Assembly: GCF_034541975.1 (NCBI RefSeq)
Contig: NZ_JAVYJM010000001.1
From: Dermacoccus abyssi
GTDB taxonomy: Bacteria; Actinomycetota; Actinomycetes; Actinomycetales; Dermatophilaceae
Length of the DNA: 64,000 bases
Reading direction: 5' to 3' (one strand)
In this document: positions 7,850 to 16,563 of the stretch, piece by piece
Numbering within the stretch: the stretch's first letter is position 1
How the letters are laid out: every line of letters starts with the position of its first letter
Translations under genes and position numbers: made by a program
Notes under the pieces: generated by a model
Database searches by the model: none
Told to the model about the DNA's origin: nothing
What the model saw: only the letters and a program-made list of their open reading frames with translations

Positions 7850-9324
7850 GGATTCTCGTGGTCCTCGCAACACCTGATTGATCACGTGGTTTGAAGTAGA
7901 TCACGCAGGCGCTCGGCTGGGTTGTCCCAGTTGAGCGTTTTGCGTGGGCGCCCGTTGAGCTCGGCAGCGACGAGTTCCAGTTCGGCGGGCCCGTGCACGC
8001 TCAGGTCAGTGCCCTTTGGGAAGTACTGACGCAGCAATCCGTTCGTGTTCTCGTTGCTGCCGCGTTGCCACGGTGAATGCGGGGCACAGAAGTACACGTT
8101 GGTGCCGGTCGCGATGCTGAACTGCTTGTGCAACGCCATCTCCGCGCCCTGATCCCACGTCAACGACGCCCGCAAATGCTGTGGCAACCCACCGATCGTC
8201 GCGGTGAGCGCGTCCCTGACGGTCAACGCGTCATGCGCGCCACCAGGTAAATGAGCGAGCATCACATACCGGGTGTGACGCTCCACCAGTGTCGCGATCG
8301 CTGACGCGCCATCCTTTCCGATGATCAAGTCGCCCTCCCAATGCCCGGGCACCGCACGATCAGCGACCTCGGGTGGCCGGTCGCCGATCATGACCATCGG
8401 ATCAACGAACCGGCTCGCGCGCTGATCCGGGCTGCGGTGCGGGCGGCGGCGGGCGCGGCCCGTGCGCAACGCCGCTGTGACTTCACGCTTCAATCCGCCG
8501 CGGGCTTGCACGTAGATCGCTTGGTAGATCGTCTCGGTGCTCACCCGCATGTCCTCATCGTCAGGAAATTCCTTGATCAAGACATTGTGGATCTGCTCGG
8601 GCGACCACTTCACACCCAACTTCGCGATCACGTAGTCACGCAGCCGGCCCGGCTGGGCGAGTTTCGCTTCCTTCGCACGGGCCCGCGACTGCGTCCACGC
8701 CCGGTGCGCGGCATACGGGCGATAGCGGCCCGCCTCATCGGTGTAGGTGTCGATCTCACGTTTGATCGTGGACGCAGGCCGTCCCAGTGCGCGCCCGATC
8801 GTGCGCAATGATGCTCCCTCCCGGCGCATGTCCGCGATCTTCTCCCGCTCTTCGAGCGTCACGTATCGCGGGTGCAGGGGCCGTGATAACGCCGCCAACG
8901 TCGGCGTCAAGGTGTCCATGCCGACCATCGTCGTCGTACCAGTGCGATAGTCGACCAGGCGCCCATCGGAGTGCAGGCGGCTATGACCGATCTGACGAAT
9001 CCCCCGATCCCAGTCATGAGCTGTGCGCGCATGCACGCCGACCAGGGCGGCAGCCTCCCGGCGCGAGACTCCACGAGCACGCAACAAGTCGTACTCACCA
9101 CGGCGCGGGTGCGGACCGGTCCCGGTTTTCCCACGCCCGCGAAGGCCCGCTTGGCGCGCCCACGCGTACGCCGAGTTCCGATTCGCACCGACCGCGCGAG
9201 CAGCAGCCGACACGTTCCCATCATGGGCATCCATCGCAGCCAAGAACGCTGCCTTCACCCCGTCAACCGACACAGTCCTCGCAACTCCCAAAAAGTCTGG
9301 GTGTTGCGAGGACTGCTAGAACCC
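7850..9324 (-). mobile_element. IS30-family insertion sequence, 1475 bp, apparently intact
   Basis: The ends are 25-bp imperfect inverted repeats, 7850-7874 and 9300-9324, matching at 21 of 25 positions; the inner 14 bp (GTCCTCGCAACACC) are perfect. A 2-bp direct repeat GC (7848-7849 and 9325-9326) flanks the element, the short target duplication typical of IS30. One long transposase gene on the minus strand fills it. The element sits in the loop of a terminator hairpin. An extra inverted copy of the end core (9274-9285 against 9303-9314) forms a 12-bp stem at the right end. Confidence 0.9.
7882..9291 (-). CDS. IS30-family transposase
   Basis: DDE transposase of up to 469 residues. An N-terminal region with two helix-turn-helix-like segments (about 12-50 and 66-98) precedes the typical IS30 HTH (about 140-185, REKIADMRREGASLRTIG). 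The catalytic residues are Asp321 (GHWEGDLIIGK), Asp380 (SLTWDQGAEM) and Glu414 (SNENTNGLLRQYFP), giving the DD(33)E spacing of the family. The start is uncertain: TTG at 9291 lacks a ribosome site, and GTG at 9273 preceded by GAGGA is an alternative that loses six residues. No internal stop or frameshift is seen. Confidence 0.92.
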   Translation of the reverse strand: MGVARTVSVDGVKAAFLAAMDAHDGNVSAAARAVGANRNSAYAWARQAGLRGRGKTGTGPHPRRGEYDLLRARGVSRREAAALVGVHARTAHDWDRGIRQIGHSRLHSDGRLVDYRTGTTTMVGMDTLTPTLAALSRPLHPRYVTLEEREKIADMRREGASLRTIGRALGRPASTIKREIDTYTDEAGRYRPYAAHRAWTQSRARAKEAKLAQPGRLRDYVIAKLGVKWSPEQIHNVLIKEFPDDEDMRVSTETIYQAIYVQARGGLKREVTAALRTGRARRRPHRSPDQRASRFVDPMVMIGDRPPEVADRAVPGHWEGDLIIGKDGASAIATLVERHTRYVMLAHLPGGAHDALTVRDALTATIGGLPQHLRASLTWDQGAEMALHKQFSIATGTNVYFCAPHSPWQRGSNENTNGLLRQYFPKGTDLSVHGPAELELVAAELNGRPRKTLNWDNPAERLRDLLQTT

Positions 9325-9368
9325 GCCCTCGAACGAGCGGAGTCGGGGCGTTCGCCGGTGCCAGAGGA

Positions 9369-10007
9369 TCAGAGGCCCTCGGTGCTGGCCGTGTCCGGGC
9401 CGCCGCCCGGACGCGTGCGCTTGAGCTCGTAGAACGACGTCACCGGGGCGAGCGTGGAAAGGCCGTCCCAGATGGCGAGGCCCTCCTCCTCGTTCGGCAT
9501 CGCGTTGAGGACGGGGCCGAAGTAGCCGCGGCGCTCGCCGTTGTCGTCGGTGAAGACGATGACCGGAACGCCGGTGTCGTCGCCGACGGCGTCGAGCGCG
9601 GACTGCATCTCGCTCTCGAGGTGGGCGTCCCACGACGTGTCCTCCGCGGCCTTCGCCAGGTCGGCGGGCAGACCGGCGTTGGAAAGGACCTCGGTGACGA
9701 GGGCGTCGTCGAACTCACGGCCAGCGGTGTGCACCTCACGGCCGAAGGCCGAGTACAGGTCGATCGTCGAGGCGCCCTGCTCCGCGGCCGCAGCGATGAT
9801 GCGGTGAACGCGGTGGCTGCCACGGTGACCCTCGGAGTGCGGGTTCTCGTTGGGGCCGTTCTCGTCCAGTTCGTCGTTCTTGATGGCGAGGCTGAACGGG
9901 CGCCACGTGATCTCGAGGTCGCGCTGCTTCTCGACCTGGAGGAGCCAACGGCTCGTGATCCAGCAGAAGGGGCACGAAGGGTCGAAGTAGAAGTCGATGC
10001 GCTGCAT
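9369..10007 (-). CDS. Mycothiol-dependent nitroreductase, Rv2466c family (DsbA fold)
   Basis: Thioredoxin/DsbA-fold oxidoreductase of 212 residues. The redox motif is Cys12-Pro-Phe-Cys15 in FDPSCPFCWITSRW, nearly the same as the CPWC region of Mycobacterium tuberculosis Rv2466c, and the C-terminal FYELKRTR is also shared. Rv2466c is a mycothiol-dependent reductase that protects against oxidants and activates nitro compounds. ATG at 10007 is chosen because upstream codons in the frame come from an intergenic repeat. The gene is monocistronic, with its terminator arm at 9334-9354. Confidence 0.85.
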   Translation of the reverse strand: MQRIDFYFDPSCPFCWITSRWLLQVEKQRDLEITWRPFSLAIKNDELDENGPNENPHSEGHRGSHRVHRIIAAAAEQGASTIDLYSAFGREVHTAGREFDDALVTEVLSNAGLPADLAKAAEDTSWDAHLESEMQSALDAVGDDTGVPVIVFTDDNGERRGYFGPVLNAMPNEEEGLAIWDGLSTLAPVTSFYELKRTRPGGGPDTASTEGL

Positions 10008-10056
10008 GCTCGTGAGACTAGCAACGCCGGCTGAACGTGCCGACCGCTCTAAGCCT

Positions 10057-10114
10057 GTGAGCTTTGGCCCGATCTGTGAGCTGCGCAGCTCACACACCGG
10101 ACCGCAACTCACAT
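10057..10114. repeat. 58-bp palindromic intergenic repeat, copy A
   Basis: Imperfect palindrome that begins GTGAGC and ends CTCACAT, with an inner GTGAGCTGCGCAGCTCAC dyad. A second copy at 56352-56409 matches at 46 of 58 positions read directly and 49 of 56 when inverted, so the copies are better aligned in opposite orientation. This copy lies between two minus-strand genes. Confidence 0.75.
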
Positions 10115-10131
10115 GTCGAGGTGAGCCACTG

Positions 10132-11313
10132 TCAGCGGAAGGCCGGCTCGCCCGTCAGCGCGTTGCCGATGACGAGCTGGTGCACCTCGCTCGTGCCCTC
10201 GTACGTCATGACGGACTCGAGGTTGCCGGCGTGACGGATCGGCGAGTACTCGGTGGAGATGCCGTTCGCGCCGAGGATCGTGCGGCACTCGCGCGCCACG
10301 GCAATGGCCTCGCGGCAGTTGTTGAGCTTGCCGAGGCTGATCTGCTCGGGCGTGACGCCGTCGCCGTCCTTGAGGCGCCCGAGGTGCAGCGCGAGAAGCA
10401 TGCCCTTGCTCACCTCGAGCGTCATGTCGGCGAGCTTGCCCTGCGTCAGCTGGTAGCCGCCGAGCGGCTTGCCGAAGACTTTGCGCGACTCGGCGTAGTC
10501 GATGGCGGTCTCGAGGCTGTCGCGGGCCGCGCCGATCGATCCGAAGACGATGCCGAAACGCGCCTCCGACAGGCAGGAGAGCGGGCCCTTGAGACCGCGC
10601 ACCTCGGGGAAGACCGCGTCGGCGGGCAGGCGGACGTCGACGAGCGACAGCTCGGCGGTCACCGAGGCACGCAGCGACATCTTCTTCGTCACCTCGGTGG
10701 CCGTGAAGCCGGGAGTGTCGGTGGGCACGACGAAGCCGCGGATCTTGTCGTCCGTCTGCGCCCAGACGACGGCGACGTCGGCGACGCTGCCGTTCGTGAT
10801 CCACATCTTCGTGCCGTTGAGCACCCAGTCGTCGCCGTCGCGCTTGGCGAAGGTGCGCATGCCGCCGGGGTCGGAACCGAAGTCCGGCTCGGTCAGGCCG
10901 AAGCACCCGATGGCCTCGCCCGCGGCCATGCGGGGCAGCCACTCGTTCTTCTGCTCCTCGCTGCCCCAACGCCAGATCGCGAACATCGCGAGGCTGCCCT
11001 GCACCGACACGAGCGAGCGGATGCCGGAGTCGGCCGCTTCGAGCTCGTGGCAGGCGATGCCGTACGTCGTCGCCGTCGAACCCGCACAGCCGTAGCCCTC
11101 GAGGTGCATGCCGAGCAGACCGAGATCGCCGAGGCCCTTCGCCAGTTCACGCGCAGGCACGGTGGCCTCGTCGTACCAGGTCGGCAGGTGCGGGCGCACC
11201 TGGTCGTCGCAGAAGCGACGCACGAGGGCCTGCACCTCACGCTCGTCCTCGGTGAGCAGACCGTCGATGCCGAGGAGGCGGTTGAGCTGGGGGTTGCGCG
11301 AGAAGTCACTCAT
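10132..11313 (-). CDS. gcdH: Glutaryl-CoA dehydrogenase
   Basis: FAD acyl-CoA dehydrogenase that oxidatively decarboxylates glutaryl-CoA to crotonyl-CoA, the last specific step of lysine breakdown via glutarate. Features close to known GcdH: EGYGCAG, GCFGLTEPDFGSDPGG, NGTKMWITN, SLRASVTAE, and the catalytic base Glu372 in TYEGTSEVHQ. The 393-residue product begins MSDFSRNPQ at ATG 11313. It is divergent from the PaaX-type regulator gene. With the DavB-like, DavA-like, GabT and GabD-like genes further on it fits a 5-aminovalerate route for lysine. Confidence 0.85.
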   Translation of the reverse strand: MSDFSRNPQLNRLLGIDGLLTEDEREVQALVRRFCDDQVRPHLPTWYDEATVPARELAKGLGDLGLLGMHLEGYGCAGSTATTYGIACHELEAADSGIRSLVSVQGSLAMFAIWRWGSEEQKNEWLPRMAAGEAIGCFGLTEPDFGSDPGGMRTFAKRDGDDWVLNGTKMWITNGSVADVAVVWAQTDDKIRGFVVPTDTPGFTATEVTKKMSLRASVTAELSLVDVRLPADAVFPEVRGLKGPLSCLSEARFGIVFGSIGAARDSLETAIDYAESRKVFGKPLGGYQLTQGKLADMTLEVSKGMLLALHLGRLKDGDGVTPEQISLGKLNNCREAIAVARECRTILGANGISTEYSPIRHAGNLESVMTYEGTSEVHQLVIGNALTGEPAFR

Positions 11314-11368
11314 GAATCCATCGTGCCTCACCTCACCTCGACGCCGCGGCGGACTTCTTCGCCCGATT

Positions 11369-11410
11369 GGTGTTACACCCTTGTCACGAGCGTTGGTGAA
11401 ACGTAATACT
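11369..11410 (+). promoter_or_regulatory. Promoter and candidate operator for the PaaX-type gene
   Basis: A -35 box TTGTCA (11381-11386), 17 bp spacer and -10 TAATAC (11404-11409) lie just before the GTG at 11417, so the mRNA would be leaderless. The short palindrome GGTGTTACACC (11369-11379) abuts the -35 box in the region shared with the divergent gcdH and is a candidate operator; the binding protein is unproven. Confidence 0.65.
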
Positions 11411-11416
11411 TGGACC

Positions 11417-12193
11417 GTGAGTGAGACCGCGAGTGCCGAGGCCTGGGTGCGCGACCTGCGTCCTCTCAGCGCGCGCTCCGCTGCCCTCAGCCTGCTGCTC
11501 GGCGCGGAGCCGCCCGAGCTTCGCGGCGCCGACCTCGTGCGTCTCGGGGAGACCTTCGGCATCAGTGGCCCGACGATGCGCGTCGCGCTGTCGCGGCTCG
11601 TCGCCGCCGGTGAACTCACGACGGCCGACGGCGTCTACGCCCTCACCGACCGGCTCGCCGCGCGCCAGAAGGCGACGCTCGCGCAACTCGCCCCGGCGAC
11701 AGAACCATTCGACGGCGGGTGGGTGACGGCCGTGGTCGTCGGGGCCGGCAGTCGAAGCGCGAGCGATCGGGGAGAGCTGCGTCGGGCCATGAGCGCGGCG
11801 CGCTTCGGTGAACTGCGTGAGGGCGTGTGGATGCGCCCGGACAACCTGACCGGGGCCCGCGTCGAGCGCGACGAACTCGTCCACCTCACTGCCATTCCCG
11901 ATGGCGGTGAAGTGGCCGCGAAGGCCCTCGTCGCCCGCTTGTGGAACCTCGACGAGTGGGCCGCTCGCGCCGAGGCACTCGTCCGCGCCTTCGAGAACCC
12001 CGACGTCGACGAGGCCACGCGTCTCGCCGTGGCTGCGGCCACCGTCCGCCATCTGCGCAGTGACCCGATGCTGCCCGAGAGCCTGGCCCCGAAGAACTGG
12101 CCGGCGCAGCGTCTGCGTCGCACGTACGACGCCTACCGCGCCGAACTTCGCCGCACCGTCGGCCTCAGCCCCCACCCCTACGCCGCCGCCTGA
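11417..12193 (+). CDS. PaaX-family transcriptional regulator
   Basis: Predicted 258-residue regulator. An N-terminal winged helix-turn-helix (about residues 25-90, with ADLVRLGETFGISGPTMRVALSRL) is followed by a PaaX-type middle and C-terminal domain (GVWMRPDNL near 135; SDPMLPESLAPKNWPAQRLR near 215). PaaX of Escherichia coli represses phenylacetate catabolism by sensing phenylacetyl-CoA; actinobacterial relatives control various acyl-CoA pathways. Here it is divergent from gcdH and 18 bp upstream of an acyl-CoA dehydrogenase gene, so a CoA-thioester-responsive repressor of these two is likely. The GTG start follows a leaderless promoter. Confidence 0.85.
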   Translation: MSETASAEAWVRDLRPLSARSAALSLLLGAEPPELRGADLVRLGETFGISGPTMRVALSRLVAAGELTTADGVYALTDRLAARQKATLAQLAPATEPFDGGWVTAVVVGAGSRSASDRGELRRAMSAARFGELREGVWMRPDNLTGARVERDELVHLTAIPDGGEVAAKALVARLWNLDEWAARAEALVRAFENPDVDEATRLAVAAATVRHLRSDPMLPESLAPKNWPAQRLRRTYDAYRAELRRTVGLSPHPYAAA

Positions 12194-12211
12194 TCCGAAC
12201 GAGGAGAGACC

Positions 12212-13840
12212 ATGCAGACCCACGAGGTGCTCAACCAGTCCACGCCGCTCGAGGACTACAACCCGGCGGCCTACCCCGTGCTGCGCGAAGCGCTCGAACG
12301 GGCGGATGCGGGCGAGTCGCTCGCCGAACTCGACGAGGTCGGTGCGCTCGCCGGTTCGAGTGAGGCACTGCGCTGGGGCGACCTCGCCGAGCGCAACGTG
12401 CCGCGGCTGCACACGCACGACCGGTTCGGCAACCGCATCGACGAGGTCGAGTACGACCCGGCCTACCACTCGCTCATGGAGCACGCGACGCGCTTCGGCC
12501 TCCACGGGGCGCCGTGGGCCAGCGACGACCCGAACGCGCACCTCGTGCGCGCGGCGAAGTACTCGGCCTGGATCACCGCCGACGCCGGGCACGGCTGCCC
12601 GATCACGATGACGTACGCCGCCGTCCCCGCACTGCGCGCCGACGAGGAACTGGCCGCGCGCTACACGCCGCTGCTCACGGCCCGCGGCTACGACCCGAAC
12701 CTCGCCTACGCGCCGACGAAGCCCGGAATCATCGCCGGAATGTCGATGACGGAGAAGCAGGGCGGCTCCGACGTGCGCGCCAACACGACGAGCGCCACAC
12801 CGCAGCCCGACGGCACCTACCGCCTCGTGGGCCACAAGTGGTTCACGTCGGCCCCGATGTCGGACATCTTCCTCACGCTCGCCCAGGCACCCGGCGGCAT
12901 GACCTGCTTCGTCGTGCCGCGCGTGCTCGAGGACGGATCGCGCAACCCGATCCGCATCCAGCGCCTCAAGGACAAGCTCGGCAACCACTCCAACGCGAGC
13001 AGCGAGATCGAGTACGAGAACGCCGTCGCCTACCGCCTCGGCGACGAGGGCCGCGGCGTCCGCACCATCATCGAGATGGTCAACGTGACGCGCCTCGACT
13101 GCGTGATCGGCAGCGCGACGATCATGACGCAGGGCATCCAGCGCGCCGCCCACCACGTCACGCACCGTGCGGCGTTCGGCAAGTCGCTCATCGATCAACC
13201 GCTCATGCGCAACGTCATCGCCGATCTCGAGATCGAGGCCGAGGCCTCCCTGACGGTGGCGCTGTGGCTCGCAGGCCTCACCGACAAGGCCCACGCCGGC
13301 GACGAGCGCGCCGCCATGCTGCGCCGCATCGGTCTCGCCGTGAGCAAGTACTACGTGTGCAAGCGCGGGCCGTCGCACGCCGTCGAGGCGCTCGAGTGCT
13401 TCGGTGGCAACGGCTACGCAGAGGACTCGCGGATGCCGCGCCTGTTCCGTGAGTCCCCGCTGCTGTCGATCTGGGAGGGAAGCGGCAACGTCGCCGCGCT
13501 CGACACGTTGCGCGCCACCGCCCGTCAGCCCGAGTCGCTCGAGGTTCTCTTCGACGAACTCGACGCCGCGGCCGGAGCCGACGCCCACTTCGACGCCTAC
13601 GTCACCGAGCTCAAGAACGAGTTCGCCGACACCGGCGACCTCGAGTACCGGGCACGCACCGTCGTCGAACGCCTCGCCCTCGCGCTGCAGGGCTCGCTGC
13701 TCGTGCGTTTCGGTCACCCGGCAGTGGCCGACGGCTTCACCGGCTCGCGCCTCGCCGGCGTAGCAGGCAACGCGTTCGGCACCCTCGGACGCGGCGTCGA
13801 CACCGCGGCGATCATCAAGCGGGCGACGCCGAAGGTGTGA
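12212..13840 (+). CDS. AidB-like acyl-CoA dehydrogenase
   Basis: Predicted 542-residue flavoprotein of the acyl-CoA dehydrogenase superfamily, AidB branch: longer than ordinary members, with MTEKQGGSDVR (179-189) and WFTSAPMSD at the flavin site, and C-terminal ALECFGGNGYAEDSRMPRLFRE with WEGSGNV at the position of the catalytic base loop. AidB of E. coli belongs to the alkylation response and has weak isovaleryl-CoA dehydrogenase activity; in actinobacteria the true substrate is unknown. The gene follows the PaaX-type regulator by 18 bp (GAGGAGAG ribosome site) and forms an operon with it. Confidence 0.85.
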   Translation: MQTHEVLNQSTPLEDYNPAAYPVLREALERADAGESLAELDEVGALAGSSEALRWGDLAERNVPRLHTHDRFGNRIDEVEYDPAYHSLMEHATRFGLHGAPWASDDPNAHLVRAAKYSAWITADAGHGCPITMTYAAVPALRADEELAARYTPLLTARGYDPNLAYAPTKPGIIAGMSMTEKQGGSDVRANTTSATPQPDGTYRLVGHKWFTSAPMSDIFLTLAQAPGGMTCFVVPRVLEDGSRNPIRIQRLKDKLGNHSNASSEIEYENAVAYRLGDEGRGVRTIIEMVNVTRLDCVIGSATIMTQGIQRAAHHVTHRAAFGKSLIDQPLMRNVIADLEIEAEASLTVALWLAGLTDKAHAGDERAAMLRRIGLAVSKYYVCKRGPSHAVEALECFGGNGYAEDSRMPRLFRESPLLSIWEGSGNVAALDTLRATARQPESLEVLFDELDAAAGADAHFDAYVTELKNEFADTGDLEYRARTVVERLALALQGSLLVRFGHPAVADGFTGSRLAGVAGNAFGTLGRGVDTAAIIKRATPKV

Positions 13841-13856
13841 CGCTTAGGCTCACACC

Positions 13857-14666
13857 ATGCGAATTGCGGTGATGCAGGCGAACGCGACCGTCGGGGATCA
13901 GGCGGCCAATCTGCGGGCGATCGACGAGGCCGCTGCGCGGGCGGCCGGTGACGGCGCCGACGTCCTCGTCACGCCGGAACTGTTCGTCAGTGGGTACGCG
14001 CCGCTGCTGCTGCGCACCGTCGATCCCGCCGCCGAGCGCGGCATCCTCGCGGAGCTGGGACGCATCGCGAAGCATCGCAAAGTGGCACTCGTCGCGAGCT
14101 ACCCGCAGGTCGAGGAACTCGGCGAGGAGAAGCGGCGTCAGTACATCGGCGCCGTGCTCTTCGACGCAAACGGTGAACTCGCGCTGACGTACCGCAAGGT
14201 GCACCTGTTCGGCGACGACGAACCGCGGGCCTTCGCCTGCTCCGATGCCCCGCCGACGACGGTGGAGCTCGCGGGTCTGCGGGTGTCACTGCTCATCTGC
14301 TTCGACGTCGAGTTCCCCGAGGCCGTGCGCGCCGCCGCATTGGCCGGGGCCGACGTCGTTCTCGCGCCGACAGCGCTTGCGGCCGGATTCGATGACGTAC
14401 CGCAGGTTCTCCTGCGCGCCCGTGCCCTCGAGAACGGCGTCGCGCTGGCGTACGCCAACCACACGGGGGAGGAGGACGGGCTCGTGCTTGGTGGCGGCAG
14501 CGTCATCGTCGGGCCCAACGGCGGTCTGCTCGCGGCGGGCGACGACGCACCCCGCATCATCCTCGGCGACGTGACGCGCGACGACATCGACGCCGCTCGC
14601 CGTGAGGTGGACTACCTCGGCCGTCGCCGCCCGACGACGTACGCCGCCTGGGAGCGCGACGGCTGA
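13857..14666 (+). CDS. Carbon-nitrogen hydrolase, DavA-like amidase
   Basis: Nitrilase-superfamily amidase of 269 residues with the full catalytic triad: Glu41 (TPELFVSGY), Lys114 (TYRKVHLFG) and Cys148 (LLICFDVEFPE). It resembles 5-aminovaleramide amidase DavA of Pseudomonas putida, and the next gene encodes a DavB-like monooxygenase, which makes the amide substrate of such an enzyme. Candidate substrates are 5-aminovaleramide (from lysine) or 4-guanidinobutyramide (from arginine). ATG at 13857 lies 6 nt after TAGGCT (13845-13850) without a Shine-Dalgarno, suggesting a leaderless transcript. Confidence 0.85.
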   Translation: MRIAVMQANATVGDQAANLRAIDEAAARAAGDGADVLVTPELFVSGYAPLLLRTVDPAAERGILAELGRIAKHRKVALVASYPQVEELGEEKRRQYIGAVLFDANGELALTYRKVHLFGDDEPRAFACSDAPPTTVELAGLRVSLLICFDVEFPEAVRAAALAGADVVLAPTALAAGFDDVPQVLLRARALENGVALAYANHTGEEDGLVLGGGSVIVGPNGGLLAAGDDAPRIILGDVTRDDIDAARREVDYLGRRRPTTYAAWERDG

Positions 14667-14793
14667 GCTTCTCGGACCTCACATTCGAACAGGTTGAAGA
14701 CGATGGTTGCTCTCGGAGCAACGTCCGTCGCCTCATTGTGGCATCGTGGGTTCGCGCGGATCGGCAGTCGACCGCCGAAGGGGTGAAGGTGAC

Positions 14794-16482
14794 ATGACAG
14801 CAGTGACCGAGTTTCCGAGTGACGGGGCCGCGAAGCAGCCTCCGATCACGATGCTGAACCCTGATTTCCCCTTCAGCTACGACCACTTCCTCGCACACCC
14901 TGCCGGCCTCGGCAGCGTGCCCGAGGAGATGTACGGCACCGAGGTTGCCGTCGTCGGTGGCGGTGTCTCGGGCCTCGTCGCGGCCCTCGAACTCATGAAG
15001 ATGGGCCTCAAGCCCGTCGTCTACGAAGCCGACCGCATCGGCGGGCGCCTGCGCTCGGAGAGCTTCGCCGCCGCGAAGGACGTCACGGTCGACCTCGGCG
15101 GCATGCGCTTCCCCGAGTCGAGCAAAGCGCTCTACCACTACATCGACATGGTCGGCCTCGAGACGGAGGCGTTCCCCAACCCGCTCTCGGAGGTCACGCC
15201 GAGCACCGTCGTCGAGCTGGGCGGCGTGAAGCACTACGCCGAGACACCCGCCGACCTGCCCGAGTTCTTCACCCACGTGGCCGACGCCTGGCGCGCCGCG
15301 GTCGAGGACGACGCGCAGTTCCTCGAGATGCAGACCGCCATCCGTGAGCGCGACGTGCCCACGATCAAGCGCATCTGGAACGAGCTCGTGCCGCGCATGG
15401 ACGAGCAGACGTTCTACGGCTTCATCGCGGCGAGTGACGCGTTCAAGAAGGCGGGTTTCGCGGCGCGCGAGGCGTTCGGCCAGGTCGGGTTCGGCACTGG
15501 CGGTTGGGACACCGACTTCCCCAACTCCATCCTCGAGATCCTGCGGGTCGTCTACACCGACGCCGACGACCGTCACCGCCGCATCCTCGGTGGCGCCCAG
15601 CGTCTGCCGGAGGGGCTGTGGGCGTACGAGCCGGCCGAGATGAAGCACTGGCCGGTCGGCACGTCGCTGCGGTCGCTGCACAACGGAGCTCCCGCGGGGG
15701 AGGTGCGCCGCATCCGCCGCGCGGAGAACGGCGACCTCGAGATCTCCGAACGCTGGGGCCGCAAGGCGACGTACAAGGCGGCCATCACGAGCTGCCAGTC
15801 GTGGCTGCTGTCGACGCGCATCGACACCGAGGAGGCCCTGTTCTCCCCGGAGATGTGGATGGCGCTCGAACGCTCGCACTACATGCAGAGCTCGAAGACG
15901 TTCGTCATGGTCGACCGGCCCTTCTGGAAGGACAAGGACCCGAAGACCGGCCAGGACGTCATGTCGATGACGCTGACCGACCGCCTCAACCGCGCCACGT
16001 ACCTGCTCGACGACGGCCCGGACAAGCCCGGCGTCATCCTGCTGTCGTACACGTGGAACGACGACGCGATGAAGTGGCTGTCGCTCGACGCGACGCAGCG
16101 CATGGAGCTCATGCTGCACTCGCTCGCGCAGATCTACCCGGGCGTCGACATCGCGAGTCACGTCGTCGGGCAGCCGATCACGGTGTCGTGGGAGTCGGAC
16201 CCGAACTTCATGGGCGCCTTCAAGGCGAACCTGCCGGGGCACTACCGCTACCAGCAGCGCCTGTTCACGCACTTCGCGAAGGAGGACCTGCCCGAGCACC
16301 AGCGCGGCATCTTCCTCGCGGGTGACGACATCTCGTGGACGGCCGGCTGGGCCGAGGGCGCCGTGCAGACGGGCCTCAACGCCGTCTGGGGTGTCATGAA
16401 GCACCTCGGTGGCGAGTGCAGCCCAGAAAACCCCGGACCGGGTGAACTGCTCGGCGAGTACGGCCCGATCAGCCTGGACTGA
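14794..16482 (+). CDS. L-lysine/L-arginine 2-monooxygenase-like flavoprotein (DavB family)
   Basis: FAD amine oxidase-superfamily enzyme of 562 residues. It starts with an N-terminal motif (PDFPFSYDHFLAHPAGLGS) and the dinucleotide loop VVGGGVSGLVAA (54-65), followed by GGRLRSE and DLGGMRFPESS; the C-terminus has GDDISWTAGWAEGAVQTGLN. These segments are strikingly close to lysine 2-monooxygenase DavB of Pseudomonas putida, which turns lysine into 5-aminovaleramide, CO2 and water. Related enzymes act on arginine or tryptophan. ATG at 14794 has the ribosome site GAAGGTG. The DavA-like amidase gene is directly upstream and an XRE-cupin regulator downstream. Confidence 0.82.
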   Translation: MTAVTEFPSDGAAKQPPITMLNPDFPFSYDHFLAHPAGLGSVPEEMYGTEVAVVGGGVSGLVAALELMKMGLKPVVYEADRIGGRLRSESFAAAKDVTVDLGGMRFPESSKALYHYIDMVGLETEAFPNPLSEVTPSTVVELGGVKHYAETPADLPEFFTHVADAWRAAVEDDAQFLEMQTAIRERDVPTIKRIWNELVPRMDEQTFYGFIAASDAFKKAGFAAREAFGQVGFGTGGWDTDFPNSILEILRVVYTDADDRHRRILGGAQRLPEGLWAYEPAEMKHWPVGTSLRSLHNGAPAGEVRRIRRAENGDLEISERWGRKATYKAAITSCQSWLLSTRIDTEEALFSPEMWMALERSHYMQSSKTFVMVDRPFWKDKDPKTGQDVMSMTLTDRLNRATYLLDDGPDKPGVILLSYTWNDDAMKWLSLDATQRMELMLHSLAQIYPGVDIASHVVGQPITVSWESDPNFMGAFKANLPGHYRYQQRLFTHFAKEDLPEHQRGIFLAGDDISWTAGWAEGAVQTGLNAVWGVMKHLGGECSPENPGPGELLGEYGPISLD

Positions 16483-16563
16483 AAACGAATTCGAACGATT
16501 CCCCGAGGTGGAACAGCGAGCGGGTAGGGTTTCGCGCAACTCAACTCGGGACGAGAGGCGCGC

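Noticed and set aside
8341..8811. Plus-strand frame inside the IS element, possible passenger gene
   Set aside because: It is the complement of the transposase core; no recognisable protein and IS30 elements normally carry one gene only.
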